Source of the DNA: Clitoria ternatea
Taxonomy: Eukaryota > Streptophyta > Magnoliopsida > Fabales > Fabaceae
Direction: 5' to 3'
Length of the DNA: 64,000 nt
NCBI GenBank assembly: GCA_037962975.1
Contig: CM075674.1
Location: forward strand, 42,298,501-42,362,500
Below the pieces are notes generated by a model. It did no database searches and was not told the DNA's origin. It saw only the letters and a list, made by a program, of their open reading frames with translations. Made by a program: the position numbers and the translations under genes. Shown here in pieces: positions 45,991 through 59,300 of the stretch (position 1 is its first letter; each line of letters starts with the position of its first letter).

Positions 45991-46001
45991 CCTATTTATA
46001 G
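45991..46001 (-). promoter_or_regulatory. TATA box of LTR D (left copy)
   Basis: The minus strand reads CTATAAATAGG. The dyad cluster lies immediately upstream of it. The equivalent in the right (5') LTR, the one expected to drive transcription, is at 54599-54609. Confidence 0.75.
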
Positions 46002-46025
46002 TGAAAGCAAAGGTAAAGGTCTCTT

Positions 46026-46383
46026 GCTGACGCTGTGCGTCAGCAGGACGCTACGCGTCAGCGTTGCGAATCTGCTTCCACGCTACGCGTAATTATGAGG
46101 CTACGCGTGAGGGTTTCTGACTCAGAATACATTATTTCATCCAATAATTCTTCAATAATGCTTGGACACTTGTGCTGCATGTTCCCCACTGAGATAGTGC
46201 CGTATGTCTGTAATGGATTGGCCAATAAGTGCTTTAATATAAATAAATCCTCCACTTCTAAAGTTGCATACAGCCTGTTAATGGGATCCTCGTCACTGTT
46301 GACGCTACGCGTGGGCTTGACGCTGCGCGTCAGTGTTGCGAATTTGCTTCCACGCTACGCGTGGTACCAGCGCTACGCGTCAG
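46026..46383. repeat. Dyad cluster of LTR D (GACGCTACGCGTC type)
   Basis: About nine variants of ACGCTACGCGT/GACGCTGCGCGTC in two groups (46026-46110 and 46300-46383), each group also holding GTGTTGCGAATNTGCTTCCACG or a close variant. The right LTR repeats this at about 54635-54991. Confidence 0.92.
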
Positions 46384-46622
46384 ACCTGATGCTCAATTTT
46401 ATGATTTCCCAATTGCAACGTCATTTGTTCACTACAATATAAGGGAAATCAAGTAAGATTTATTATTTCCATTTAAAGATTATTGCCTAATTCATTTAAT
46501 ATTCAAATATTAAATAAAACTTGAATTATGAAAATGTGTTAAAATGCATAATATTACACAATTAGCAATGGTAAATTCTACACATTTAAAGCAAGGAATT
46601 AAGGCTAAATCATGCATCATCA

Positions 46623-47972
46623 AATACTCCCACACTTATTCTTTTGCACTCCCGGGCAAAATCAAAATAAAAACAAGTATCACAATTTATTGAAAACATT
46701 AAGTTGAAAATAACACACATAATTGGCATGAAATCTTAGGAATATACAGAAAAACAAGAGTTATTCAACATGCAAGATACATAGCATCAAGATATATATA
46801 AAAATCATTCAAACACTTAGGCATGTGAAAATTAAATTAAACTGAAAAGAAAATCATCAGTGATAGAACCTCACAAGACATACTCTCAACTCTCAAGTGT
46901 TTAAGGTTTGTGTATACTCTCAAAACAATTCCTGAAAAAAAACAGACAGTCTAAAAATTTGGCAAGTTTCTCAATTCCACAATCAACTTAAATGAATGCA
47001 TAGATCAACAGGGCTTTGTAGGGTTGTAATGTGGCCAAGGTTAGGGTAGTAAAATTTTGGAATTGTGGTAAGTACCAAAAAGAATAAGGAGCAAATAATT
47101 CTACAGGTAAGCATGAGGATATAACACTTTGTGTTCCAATTTCTTTTGGTCGCAATCATCAAAACATTTCTTTTTTTTTTATTAAAAATAATATGCAATT
47201 GCATAACACTTAAAACAAGAGTTGCGACTCCTTTTTGCACACCCCCACACTTATTTGAATGCCTGTTTTTGACTTGATTTCAAAGCTCCAATATATTCCT
47301 TAAGGTAGGTATATTTTTGGTTTTTCACCCATGGCTTATTTGAGCTGCAACAAGGAAATAGTTAAATAGGCTCAAAATGGCTAACAAGAGATAATTTATT
47401 CATGGTAGGCTTATCTGGCTTAGTGGCTCAATTGAACAAAATGCCTGTATCAAAATACATTCATATGAGTTTCAAGTATCATCAAGAAACAAGACAAAAA
47501 TTAAGATGTAAGCCTTCAGGAATTAATCACACATGAAAGGATTAAGATGGTTTAAAGTGATCCATCAAATTTAAAGGCTCAAAAATCTCACAAGGTATAA
47601 TTCCATCATATATGATCATTTCTCAATTATCATGTCATTCTCAACATACCAAAAATGTTTAAGTTCAAATTATAACATATCATTAATCTCATATCAGACA
47701 TGAAAGAATTTACTTGTTACTCATGCATATCTTAAAATTCCAATAAAACATGCCATTTTAAAACAAAAAACACACATAAAATCTTTTATTATATATATAT
47801 ATATATTTTTTTTATAAATTAAACAAAGTCATACAAAATTTAATCACACAACACACAATAACACACGAATCCCACCCCTACACTTAAATCATACATTGTC
47901 CTCAATGTAAGACAGAGCATACAAAATAGACAATATAATGAAAAAGTAAAGAGATGGGTAAGAAAAACTCCC
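46623..47972 (-). other. Element D 3' non-coding region between pol and 3' LTR
   Basis: I see no gene. A purine-rich minus-strand stretch (GTGTGGGAGTATT, 46623-46636) next to the LTR is the likely polypurine tract. The rest is AT-rich, with a TA run at 47793-47806. Athila elements often carry an envelope-like frame here; none is readable. Confidence 0.7.
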
Positions 47973-50900
47973 TCAAGGGGGATCAAGAAGTGGTTCCCCC
48001 AAAGCATGTTCCTCCATTGTAACATCCACAAGTGAAGGATTTTCATGAAATGGCTTCAAACGTTGTCCATTAACCTTGAAGCTTTTGTTGGAGTTTTCAC
48101 TTTTTATTTCCACAGCTCCATGGGGAAATACATTTGTAACAATGAAAGGTCCTTCCTATTTGGAGCGCAATTTTCCGGCCATCAGTTTCAACCGGGAATT
48201 AAACAGTAGCACTTTCTGTCCAGCAGTAAAATCCTTTCTAGCTATTGAGCTATCATGGAATTTCTTTGTTTTCTCCTTATAGAACCTCGAGTTCTCATAA
48301 GCTGCCAAACGTATCTCATCAAGCTCATTCAGTTGTAATTTTCTTTCTTCACCTGCTTGATCAAGTGCTAAGTTACAAGCTTTTACAGCCCAATAAGCAC
48401 GATGCTCAATCTCCACTGGAAGATGACATGCTTTACCAAAAACAATTCTATAGGGAGACATTCCTATAGGTGCCTTAAAAGCTGTTCTATGTGCCCAAAG
48501 AGCATCATCCAATTTCCTGCTCCAATCTTTTTTATTAGGCTGTACTATCTTTTCTAGGATTCTTTTGATCTCTCTGTTAGAGACTTCTGCTTGACCATTG
48601 GTTTGGGGGTGATATGGAGTAGAGACTCTATGAACAACCCCATACTTCCTGAGCATAGCTTGCATGGTCCTGTTGCAGAAATGTGTTCCTTGATCACTAA
48701 TGATTGCTCTCGGGATGCCAAACCTGCACAGAATTTGAGATCTAACAAAATCCACAACAACTCAAGCATCATTAGTTCTGGTGGCTTTAGCTTCCACCCA
48801 TTTAGAAACATAATCAACAGCCAATAAAATGTAAGTAAAACCAAAGGATGGAGGAAATGGACCCATAAAATCAATGCCCCAAACATCAAATACTTCACAA
48901 AACAACATTGGTTGCTGAGGCATCTGTTGTCTCCATGTGGTAGCATTACTAGCTCTTTGGCATTTCTCACAGGTGTTATAAATTCTCCATGCATCCTTAA
49001 AAATGGTGGGCCAATACAAACCTGAATCCAACACTTTTCTTGTTGTTCTTTGTGGACCAAAATGTCCACCAACTGGTGAAGCATGGCAGAATTGAAGAAC
49101 TGATTCTATTTCATGATCGGGAATGCATCTTCGAATCACCTGATCATTACACAATTTCCACAAATACGGGTCATCCCAAATATAATACTTTGCATCACTT
49201 TTTAATTTTAAAATTTGGTTTCTGGATGCATATGGTGGAAAAACAGAAGCAACAAGATAATTTACAATGTTAGCAAACCAAGGTGAATCAAAAGAGTTAG
49301 AAATACTCATGAGGTGTTCATCGGGAAAATGGTCCCGAATAGGTGCCGAATCAGGAGCATTCTCAATTCTGCTTAAATGGTCTGCCACAAGGTTTTGTGT
49401 TCCACTTCTGTCACGAATTTCCAAGTCAAACTCTTGGAGCAAAAGCATCCAACGAATTAATCTTGGCTTGGACTCACCTTTCTTCAACAAGTACTTCAGA
49501 GCTGCATGGTCAGTAAAGACAACTACTCGAGAACCGAGTAGGTAAGATCTGAACTTATCTAATGCAAAAACAATGGCCAAGAGCTCTTTCTCAGTGGTGG
49601 TGTAATTTACCTGGGCAGCATCTAAAGTTTTAGATGCATAGTAGATGACCCTAGGCTGCTTGTCAATCTTTTGACCAAGGACAGCTCCCATTGCATAATT
49701 AGAGGCATCACACATCAACTCAAATGGGGCTGTCCAAACAGGTGCTTGGATTATTGGGGTAGTGGTCAATGCTTGCTTGAGGCAATTAAAAGCCTCCTTA
49801 CACTTTTCATCAAATTCAAATGCCACATCCTTTTGAAGCAGACTGGATAGTGGCCTAGCCTTCTTGCTGAAATCTTTTATGAATCTTCTGTAGAATCCTG
49901 CATGACCAAGAAAAGAACGAACCTCTCGAACACAAGAGGGGTAAGGCAAATGTGATATAACTTCTACCTTGGCAGGATCTACCTCAATTCCTTTTTCAGA
50001 GATTACATGCCCTAAAACTATTCCTTGTTTTACCATAAAATGACATTTTTCATAGTTCAAGACAAGGTTAGTTTCAATGCATCTGTTTAAAACTTTATCA
50101 AGACTATCAAGGCATGCATTAAATGAAGATCCATAGACAGTAAAATCATCCATAAACACCTCTATGCAATTTTCAATGAAATCATGAAAAATACTTATCA
50201 TGCATCTTTGAAAAGTTCCGGGAGCATTGCATAGGCCAAATGACATTCTCCTATAAGCAAATGTGCCAAAGGGACAGGTGAATGTGGTCTTATCTTGATC
50301 CTCAGGTGCAATATGAATCTGAAAATATCCAGAGAATCCATCAAGAAAACAGTAGTGAGACTTACCTACGAGACGCTCAAGCATTTGGTCAATGAAGGGT
50401 AAAGGGAAATGGTCCTTCTTTGTTGCCTGGTTAAGTCTCCTGTAGTCAATACAGACTCTCCAACTATTCTGCACTCTAGTTGGGATCAATTCATCCTTTT
50501 CATTTTTCACAACTGTGATCCCTGTTTTCTTAGGAACCACTTGAATTGGACTTACCCATTGGCTATCAGAGATAGGATAAATAATTCCTGCTTGTAGAAG
50601 CTTGGTGATCTCCTTCTTAACCACATCAAGGATTACAGGGTTGAGTCTCCTCTGGGGTTGTCTTACTGCTTTAGTATTTTCCTCCAGAAATATTCTATGC
50701 ATGCACATGGATGGACTAATTCCAGGAATGTCTGCCAATGTCCATCCTATAGCCTTCTTATGTCTTTTCAATACCTGCAACAATTTTTCTTCTTGATTTT
50801 CATCAAGAGAAGTGGAAATTATCACCGGGAGCTGTTCATTATCCCCTAAGTATACATACTTTAGGTTCTCAGGTAGGGGTTTCAATTCTAACTTGGGTGC

Positions 50901-53417
50901 CTGCAAAACAGATGGAACTAACAAAGTAGATTTTGATTCTGCTGCTTGCACCTCAAAAATTTTGTTAGAATTTTCTTGAAATCCTGCATACAGCTCCTTA
51001 TGGTTAACAGGTATATCTAAAGACTCTGAATTAGAATGTATGTATTTATCAATTTCAGCACAAATATCACAACTTCCAGAATCATTGCATGCAAAACATT
51101 TGTTTGAATCATCTATGTATTCCAAATCAACATTAGAAAAATGTTCAAAAACTAGTTCATCAATAATGTCAATTTGGAAAACAGAATGATTTTCAGATGG
51201 ATATTTCATGGCATCAAGAATATTAAATTGAACTCTCGTGTCACCAAATTCCATAGAGAGAGTTCCAGAATGAACATCTATTTTGGTTCGAGCTGTTTTC
51301 AAAAATGGTCTTCCCAAAATGATAGGAACAGGAATTTGAGGCATACCTTCTTCCATATCAAGTACAAAAAAGTCAGCAGGGAAAACAAGTTGTTCCACCT
51401 GAACCAAAACATCCTCTATAACTCCAGCAGGGTAAGCAGTGCTCCTATTGGCTAGCTGAATTACTACACCAGTAGGTTGTAAATTTCCAAGAGACAAAGA
51501 TTTAAAAACAGACATAGGCATAACATTTATTGAAGCTCCTAAATCTAACATACAATTTTCAAATTTATTATTGCCTATGATACAGGGTATAGAAAACGTA
51601 CCTGGATCCTTGCATTTCTCAGGGATATTTTCCTTACCAAGCAGTGCAGATACATTTCTTCCCATACTTATCCTTTCATTGCCCTTGAGTCTCCTTTTGT
51701 GAGTACACAACTCCTTTAGAAATTTGGCATACTTGGGAATTTGCTTGATTGCATCAAGAAGAGGTATATTCACTTCCACTTTCCTGAAAGTATCCAAAAT
51801 TTCTTTGTCCACTTCTTCCATCTTCTTACTTGGAATTGCTTTTGGTGGAAAAGGAAGAGGGATATGAGGTGGAATTTGGGATGGTTGCATCTCAGATTTG
51901 CTTGTGCTTGAAGAGGGTTCATCATTCTCAACTGTTGTGGGCACATCTGTTTGTTTTTCAGGTTCCTTAGGTATGGGTACTTCAAGGTTTTTACCTGATC
52001 TTAACTGAATTGCACTCACATTTCTTGGATTTGCAGCTGGTTGAGATGGTAATTTGTCAGAGTTTTGAGATTGTAACTGGCTTAATGATGAAGCCAATTG
52101 CCCAATTTGGTTGCTTAAACTCTGGATGGTAGCATCATTCCTCTGTTGATACTCCAAGTTCTGTGTAGCCATTTGTTTCACCAGATCCTCCAAAGAAGGG
52201 CCACTTGTGGATGGTTGAGGTGTAGTTCTTTGGAAGGTTGGTGCATTATTTTGAAATGGAGGTTGGGGATTTTGTTGTTGGTTTCCCCATCTCAAGTTTG
52301 GATGGTTCCTCCAACCTGGGTTGTATCTATTGATGGAAAGGTCATGGTTTTGTGGTGGTGGAGGTCTATCATGGTAGATGTTAGCTGCATAGGCTTGGGG
52401 ACTATTATTATCCTTTTCTTGTAGAGAAGGACAACAATCAGTGGGGTGCTCTTGTGAAGAGCAGATTCCACACACTTTAGCAGTCATGGATTTTTGATTT
52501 ACTGCCAATTGTGTGACTAGAGTGGTGAGAGCATCAAGTTTGCTCTCCAATTTAATTCCAGATGAACTAGAATTGGAATCAAACATGGGTTTGAAAGAAT
52601 CATTTCTCACACCAAATTGTTGAGAGTTAGATGCCATCTTCTCAATCAGATTTCTTGCTTCAGCAGCAGTCATATCTCCTAAAGCTCCTCCACTTGCCGC
52701 ATCAATCATGTTGCGATCAACGTGGTGTAAACCTTCATAGAAGTACTGAAGAAGTTGTTCAGAAATTTGGTGGTGAGGGCAACTTGCACAAAGTTTTTTA
52801 AATCTCTCCCAATATTCATAAAGACTTTCTCCAGAGAGTTGCCTAATGCCAGATATGTCTTTACGGATTGCAGTTGTTCTAGAGGCAGGAAAGAATTTTT
52901 CCAAGAACATTTTCTCTAAGTCATTCCAACTTGTGATTGATCTTGGAGCAAGATAGTACAACCAATCCTTAGCAACACCCTCTAAAGAATGAGGAAACGC
53001 TTTAAGATAGACATGGTCTTCTTGAACGTTTTGGGGTTTCATTGTGGAACACACAATGTGGAATTCTTTGAGGTGTTTGTGCGGATCTTCACCCGCAAGA
53101 CCATGAAACTTAGGCAACAAATGTATAAGTCCGGTCTTAAGAATAAAAGGGACATCCTCATCAGGATATTGAATACACAAACTTTCATAAGTGAATTCAG
53201 GAGCAGCTAGTTCTCTAAGAGTTCTTTCACGAGGTTCAGCCATATCAGAAAAACTAGCAGTAGTACTTTCAACAGATTCAGAAAAAATACTATCACTATC
53301 AATATCAACAAAATTATTATTAAATCTAGCTTCTCTAACTAACCTATGAAAAGTTCTTTCAATTTCAGGATCAAATGAATATAAATGCTCAAAAGTTCTT
53401 CTAGTCATACATAGCAT
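47973..53417 (-). pseudogene. Element D gag-pol polyprotein
   Basis: A single frame of 1815 codons. Gag domain about residues 95-270 (AKDWLYYLAP, LYEYWERFKKLCASCPHH), cysteine knuckle at about 318 (CGICSSQEHPTDCC), protease D-L-G-A-S at about 626 and LGRPFL, RT with CIDYRRLNQ and F-M-D-D at about 1090, RNase H (CDASNYAMGAVLG), integrase zinc site from about 1444 (HASPVGGHFG...CEKCQR) and core (GIDFMGPFP, ISDQGTHF, NGQAEVSNRE). Two nonsense codons keep frame: TGA at 48762-48764 inside the integrase core (fits CGA) and TAG at 48156-48158 near the C-terminus (fits TGG). Otherwise it is complete, with catalytic residues present. Confidence 0.95.
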
Positions 53418-53576
53418 ACAACAAGATATTTGATCATGATGAGCAATAAATCATAAGAATCCTAAATCATACAAGAGAAATAAAACAAACAAACAAACAA
53501 ACAAAAGAAATTTTTTTTTTTAATTTTTTTTTTTAAAAAAATTAATTTAAAACAAGAGTTTTTCCTAAAGATCGTT
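53418..53576 (-). other. Element D leader between primer site and gag
   Basis: Short AT-rich leader with homopolymer A and T runs (53484-53545). No gene. Confidence 0.6.
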
Positions 53577-53595
53577 GATCCCCGGCTGCGGCGCC
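53577..53595 (-). other. Element D primer-binding site (tRNA-Asp type)
   Basis: The minus strand reads TGGCGCCGCAGCCGGGGAT, six bases from the LTR. Confidence 0.9.
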
Positions 53596-53601
53596 AAAAT
53601 T

Positions 53602-55230
53602 TGACGTGGAATATTCTTTCAGTCGTTATTCCGTCAAATTAGTACATTAAAATTAATTAATGTAGTACTAGGGTGTCAACCTAGGTCGTTCTCTCACGGA
53701 TCAACACAAAAATTTAGGAAAAATCAAGTCTTAAACTAATTTTTTTTACAATTAAAAAAAAATAAAAACTCAACAACTAAAATTTTTACAAACATAAGTT
53801 CAACAAACATAAAATTGGGGGGGGGGTTTGATTGGTTTTGTTATCACAATTAAAATTAAAACAAAGTGAATATAGGATTTAAAACAATAATTAACAAGCG
53901 ATTGATTTTCTTGGAGTATTGTAAATAAATTTATCCTTGGTTCACTAAAAATAATTTGTATACTTATTAATGTTAATTTCTTAGCTCAATTTGAATTGAT
54001 CAACTAAGCGTCTTTTTCAATTCACAATTCCTTTACTTTCATTTAAAAATGAATATTTTAATCAAGCATCCTAATTAAGCAAAAGGAGTCAAGATCTTAA
54101 AATCTAGGAATTATTGAGCATACATAAGAACATCGCCTATATACATAATCTATTCTCAAATTATGGAATTAAGCAAACCATAATTATTAAAAGTGATTAT
54201 GAAAATATTCATTAAGCATGCATATTTCCTTAATCCATTCTAATTTGAAATCTTATTTTACTCCATTTGAATAATTAAACCGATTAAGCATACAAATTCA
54301 ATTAAACAAAATGGAATTAAATAAGTAGAGAATGATTATGAAGAAATTACAATAATAAAAGCATACTATATTAAAATTAGTGACCTCAAAATTACATTAC
54401 AACATTCTCCAAGAAAATCAATCTAGGGTTTTAGCCCTCCATAATAACAACTACAAAGAAAAGAAACTAACCCGGAATGGAGCAAAGAGGGGGAAGAAGA
54501 GAGGAGGAGGCTTTGTGCCTTCCTCTGATGCTTATAGAAACAAAGAGAGAAAAGAGAGAAATGTGAATTGAGGTGTGTTTGAAGCCTTTGGCAATGGTCC
54601 TATTTATAGTGAAAGCAAAGGTAAAGGTCTCTTGCTGACGCTGTGCGTCAGCAGGACGCTACGCGTCAGCGTTGCGAATCTACTTCCACGCTACGCGTAA
54701 TTATGAGGCTACGCGTGAGGGTTTCTGACTCAGAATACATTATTTCATCCAATAATTCTTCAATAATGCTTGGACACTTGTGCTGCATGTTCCCCACTGA
54801 GATAGTGCCGTATGTCTGTAATGGATTGGCCAATAAGTGCTTTAATATAAATAAATCCTCCACTTCTGAAGTTGCATACAGCCTGTTAATGGGATCCTCG
54901 TCACTGTTGACGCTACGCGTGGGCTTGACGCTGCGCGTCAGTGTTGCGAATTTGCTTCCACGCTACGCGTGGTACCAGCGCTACGCGTCAGACCTGATGC
55001 TCAATTTTATGATTTCCCAATTGCAACGTCATTTGTTCACTACAATATAAGGGAAATCAAGTAAGATTTATTATTTCCATTTAAAGATTATTGCCTAATT
55101 CATTTAATATTCAAATATTAAATAAAACTTAAATTATGAAAATGTGTTAAAATGCATAATATTACACAATTAGCAATGGCAAATTCTACACATTTAAAGC
55201 AAGGAATTAAGGCTAAATCATGCATCATCA
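53602..55230 (-). repeat. Element D 5' LTR (right copy)
   Basis: 1629 bp, nearly identical to 44990-46622. Substitutions noticed relative to the left copy: near 53631 (A/G), 54682 (G/A), 54869 (A/G), 55131 (G/A) and 55190 (T/C). Dyad cluster 54635-54991, TATA on the minus strand at 54599-54609. Confidence 0.95.
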
Positions 55231-55235
55231 AAGAT

Positions 55236-56294
55236 GAAACCGAGAGTGAAGTTGATGAGGATGAAGAACTAAGCCTATTTGTGAAATGGTTTGGAAAGCT
55301 AATGAAGAGCAAGCGCTTCCAAAGGCACTTCAAACCACAAGGTAAGAAATCTAAACTTAAAGAAAATTCTACTTCACCTACTTGTTTTGAGTGTGGTAAG
55401 GAAGGACACTTCAAAATGGATTGTCCAAATCTAAAGAAGAAAAACAAAGAAAGAAAAGAAAGAAGAAGAGCATATGTTGCATGGGATGAAAACGAGATAA
55501 CTAGCTCGGATGAATCGGAAAATGAAGAAGCAAATTTTTGTCTCATGGCAAATCACCAAGATGAAGAAAATGAGGTAAACTTTCATGACTTAGATAAGGA
55601 TGAATTACTTGATGCTCTTGATGATTTGTATGATAAATTCACAAAAGTCTCTAATAAGCTTAAATCATCTAGAAAAACTAGTAATACTCTAGAAATGCAT
55701 CTCATGGAAGTGTGTAAAGAGAATGAATCTTTAAAAGAAGAGTTAGCAAATGCTCAAATATGCTCTAAGACCAAACCTTGTGAGTTTGTAAAGAAATGTG
55801 ATATGCTAGAAACTAAGGTGTTGGACTTGAATAAAACTCTAGAAAAGTTTACAAATGGTAAAAACAATATAAATGATCAAGCATGCTCCAAGAATAAGCC
55901 TTGTGAATTTGCTAGGAAATGTGATACACTTGAGAAGAAAGTACTAGACTTAAACACAACGCTTGAAAAATTCACCAACGGTAGAGATAACTTAAATGCA
56001 CTTCTTGGAAAAGAACGTTGTATGTTTAACAAAATGGGACTAGGTTATAATCAAGGATCACATGCTCATAAGAAAGATAAACATTACAAAAATTTCTTTG
56101 TGCAATCTTGTAAATCATCTACACCCTTTGTAAAATGTAATCATTGTGGTCTTAAAGGTCATAACTCTTATAATTGCAATGTTAGAAGATTAGGACCAAA
56201 AGTAGTTAGAAAAGTATGGGTTCCTAAAGGAACATTTTCACAAACTAACCTACAAGGACCCAACATAAAATGGGTACCAAGCTCTCTAACTTGA
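55236..56294 (+). pseudogene. Element C gag, C-terminal part with two zinc knuckles
   Basis: It continues the gag frame across the aagat duplication. A CCHC knuckle (CFECGKEGHFKMDC) lies about 49 residues in and a second (CNHCGLKGHNSYNC) about 300 in. Between them are an acidic segment and a coiled coil holding a tandem duplication of about 40 residues (KPCEFVKKCDMLETKVLDLN, then KPCEFARKCDTLEKKVLDLN; about 55770-55990). It ends WVPSSLT with TGA at 56292-56294; with the first part gag totals about 597 residues. Confidence 0.9.
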
Positions 56295-56306
56295 ATTGTT
56301 TTGTAG

Positions 56307-59300
56307 GTATGTTTTAAGGCAAGTAACACCCATTGGTACTTGGATAGTGGGTGTTCTAAACATATGACGGGAGACAAAAGTAAGTTTATATCTCTTACTC
56401 CACGAAGCAAAGGATTTGTCACTTATGGAGATAACACAAAGGGAAAAATACTTGGAATCGGAAATATTGGTAAAAATTCTTCCACTTCCATAAATGATGT
56501 ATTATATGTTGAAGGACTAAAACACAACTTGCTTAGTATTAGTCAATTATGTGACAAAGGCTATAAAATCGTTTTTGAATCAAATGGTTTCATAATTGAA
56601 AACAAACTAAACAAGGAAATAAAGTTCGTTGGTCAAAGAGTAGATAATATTTACATGATTAATCTAGATTGCCTTGCTTCAAATGATGTACAATGCTTCA
56701 TAACTAAAGAGGATGAATCATGGCTTTGGCATAGAAGAATCGCTCACATTCATGTAGACCATTTAAATAAACTTGTTTCAAAAGATTTAGTTATCGGTTT
56801 ACCAAAATTAAAATTTGAAAATAAATTTTGTGACGCTTGTCAAAAAGGAAAACAAGTAAAGGCTTCTTTTCAAGCAAAAAATATTGTTTCAACAACAAGA
56901 CTTTTACAACTTTTACATATGGATTTATTTGGACCTTCGAAAATCAAAAGTTTTGGTGGAAACTATTATGGTCTTGTGATTGTGGATGATTACTCTAGAT
57001 ATACATGGACATTGTTTCTTACTCATAAAAATGAAGCATATCATGTATTCAAGAAACTTGCCAAAGTTATCCAAAACGAACAAAATTTAAAAATAGCATC
57101 CATTCGAACGGATCATGGGGGAGAATTTGAAAACCAATCTTTTGAGAAATTTTGTGAAAAGTTTGGCATTGAACATAATTTTTCGGCTCCAAGAACTCCA
57201 CAACAAAATGGAGTAGTTGAAAGGAAAAATCGATCTTTAGCGGAGCTTGCAAGAACTATGTTGAATGAAGCTAATATTTCAAAACATTTTTGGGCCGATG
57301 CGGTGAACACCGCTTGCCATGTTATGAATCGTTGTTTAATAAGGCCTATACTAAAGAAAACCCCCTATGAACTTTATAAAGGACGAAAACCAAATATTTC
57401 TTACTTTCACATTTTTGGATGCAAATGCTTTGTCTTAAACAATGGAAAAGAAAATCTTGGCAAATTTGATGCAAAATCTGATAAAGCAATTTTTCTAGGT
57501 TATTCATCTACTAGTAAAGCATATAGACTCTTTAACAAACGAACCTTTACAATTGAAGAGTCCATACATGTTAAATTTGATGAACTTAACCAAAATCCTC
57601 CGAGAAAGGAAGTTGATGATCTTGTAGGTACCTTCCAAGAAATGAACTTGGAAGACAAAGAAGAAGCCAATAATGAAGAAGGTGCAACACAACTTGACAA
57701 ACAACAAGATTGGGTAACCCTAAAAGACCATCCCTTGGACAAAATCATTGGAGAAATAACCAAAGGGGTAAGCACTCGAAATGCCATTAGAAATGCATAC
57801 AATCACTTAGCTTTTGTATCTCAAATAGAACCCAAAAATATTGATGAAGCCATTATTGATGAACATTGGATGTTGGCCATGCAAGAAGAATTAAACCAAT
57901 TTGAAAGAAATGAAGTTTGGGAACTTGTGCCAAGACCCAATGACCATCAAATAATAGGCACCAAATGGGTTTTTAGGAACAAACTAGATGAAAATGGAAT
58001 AATAACTAGAAACAAAGCTAGGCTAGTTGCTAAGGGGTATAATCAAGAAGAAGGAATAGACTATGAAGAAACGTATGCTCCCGTAGCTAGGTTAGAAGCC
58101 ATTAGATTATTATTAGCTTTTGCTTGTTGTATGGATTTTAAACTTTATCAAATGGATATCAAAAGCGCTTTTTTAAATGGCTATATTCAAGAAGAAGTTT
58201 ATGTAGATCAACCTCCCGGTTTTGAAAATCATAAATTTCCAAATCATGTTTTTAAATTGAGAAAAGCCTTATACGGTTTGAAACAAGCTCCAAGAGCTTG
58301 GTATGAAAGACTTAGCAAATTTCTTTTAGAAAATAATTTCGAAAGAGGAAAGGTTGACACTACACTATTTATAAGGCGTAAAAATCATGACATTCTTTTG
58401 GTACAAGTTTATATAGATGACATAATTTTTGGTGCTACAAATGAAAGCCTTTGTCAAGAGTTTGCTAAATTCATGCAAAAAGAATTTGAAATGTCCATGA
58501 TGGGAGAACTCACCTTTTTCCTAGGATTACAAATTAAACAAACAAATGAAGGAACTTTTATTAGTCAAACAAAATATTGTAAAGAATTACTCAAACGTTT
58601 TGAAATGGATTAGGCAAATGAAATAGCAACACCAATGAGCACATCTTGCTATCTAGATAAAGATGAAAAGGGTAAGGACGTTGAAATAACTAAGTATCGA
58701 GGAATGATAGGATCCTTACTTTATTTAACTTCTAGTAGACCCGATATTATGTTTGCCGTATGCATGTGTGCTAGATATCAAGCTTGTCCTAAAGAATCAC
58801 ATCTCACCGCTGTAAAAAGAATTTTGAAATATCTTGTGGGTACTCAAAATGTTGGTTTATGGTATCCCAAAGGCGTTGAATGTAATCTTTTAGGATATTC
58901 TGATTCCGACTTTGTGGGTTGTAAGCTTGATAGAAAAAGTACTAGTGGCACATGTCATTTACTTGGTAGTTCCCTTGTTTCTTGGCATAGCAAGAAACAA
59001 GCAAGTGTTGCATTGTCAACGGCTGAGGCAGAATATGTGGCAGCCGGTAGTTGTTGTGCTCAAATTCTTTGGATGAGACAACAACTTCTTGATTTTGGTA
59101 TTTCCTTGGATAAAGTCCCCATTAAATGTGATAACACTAGTGCAATAAATATATCTAAGAATCCGGTCATGCATTCTAGGACCAAACACATTGAAATAAG
59201 ACATCACTTCATAAGAGACCATGTTTTGAAAGGAGATTGTGTACTTGAATATGTTGAAACTTCAAAACAATTGGCGGACATTTTTACAAAACCCCTTCCA

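Larger units (their letters stand above)
44990..46622 (-). repeat. Element D 3' LTR (left copy)
   Basis: On the plus strand it opens TGACGTGGAATATT and closes CATGCATCATCA; minus strand TGATGATGCATG...CCACGTCA. It has a minus-strand TATA box at 45991-46001 and a dyad cluster. A poly-G run at about 45207-45218 differs in length from the right copy. Confidence 0.95.
44990..55230 (-). mobile_element. Element D: Athila-type Ty3/gypsy retrotransposon inserted in the gag of C
   Basis: LTRs at 44990-46622 and 53602-55230, TSD aagat at 44985-44989 and 55231-55235, tRNA-Asp primer site beside the right LTR, and a long minus-strand gag-pol (53417 to 47973). I count about five LTR substitutions plus two homopolymer length differences, so the insertion is very recent. 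Gag-pol nevertheless has two nonsense codons. About 1.35 kb between pol and the 3' LTR has no recognisable envelope-like gene. It belongs to the same lineage as E (primer site, protease and RT motifs) but its LTR is unrelated. Confidence 0.95.

Noticed and set aside
46983..47240. 85-residue minus-strand frame in the 3' region of D as an envelope-like gene
   Set aside because: It is too short, has no signal peptide or conserved motif, and sits in AT-rich sequence.
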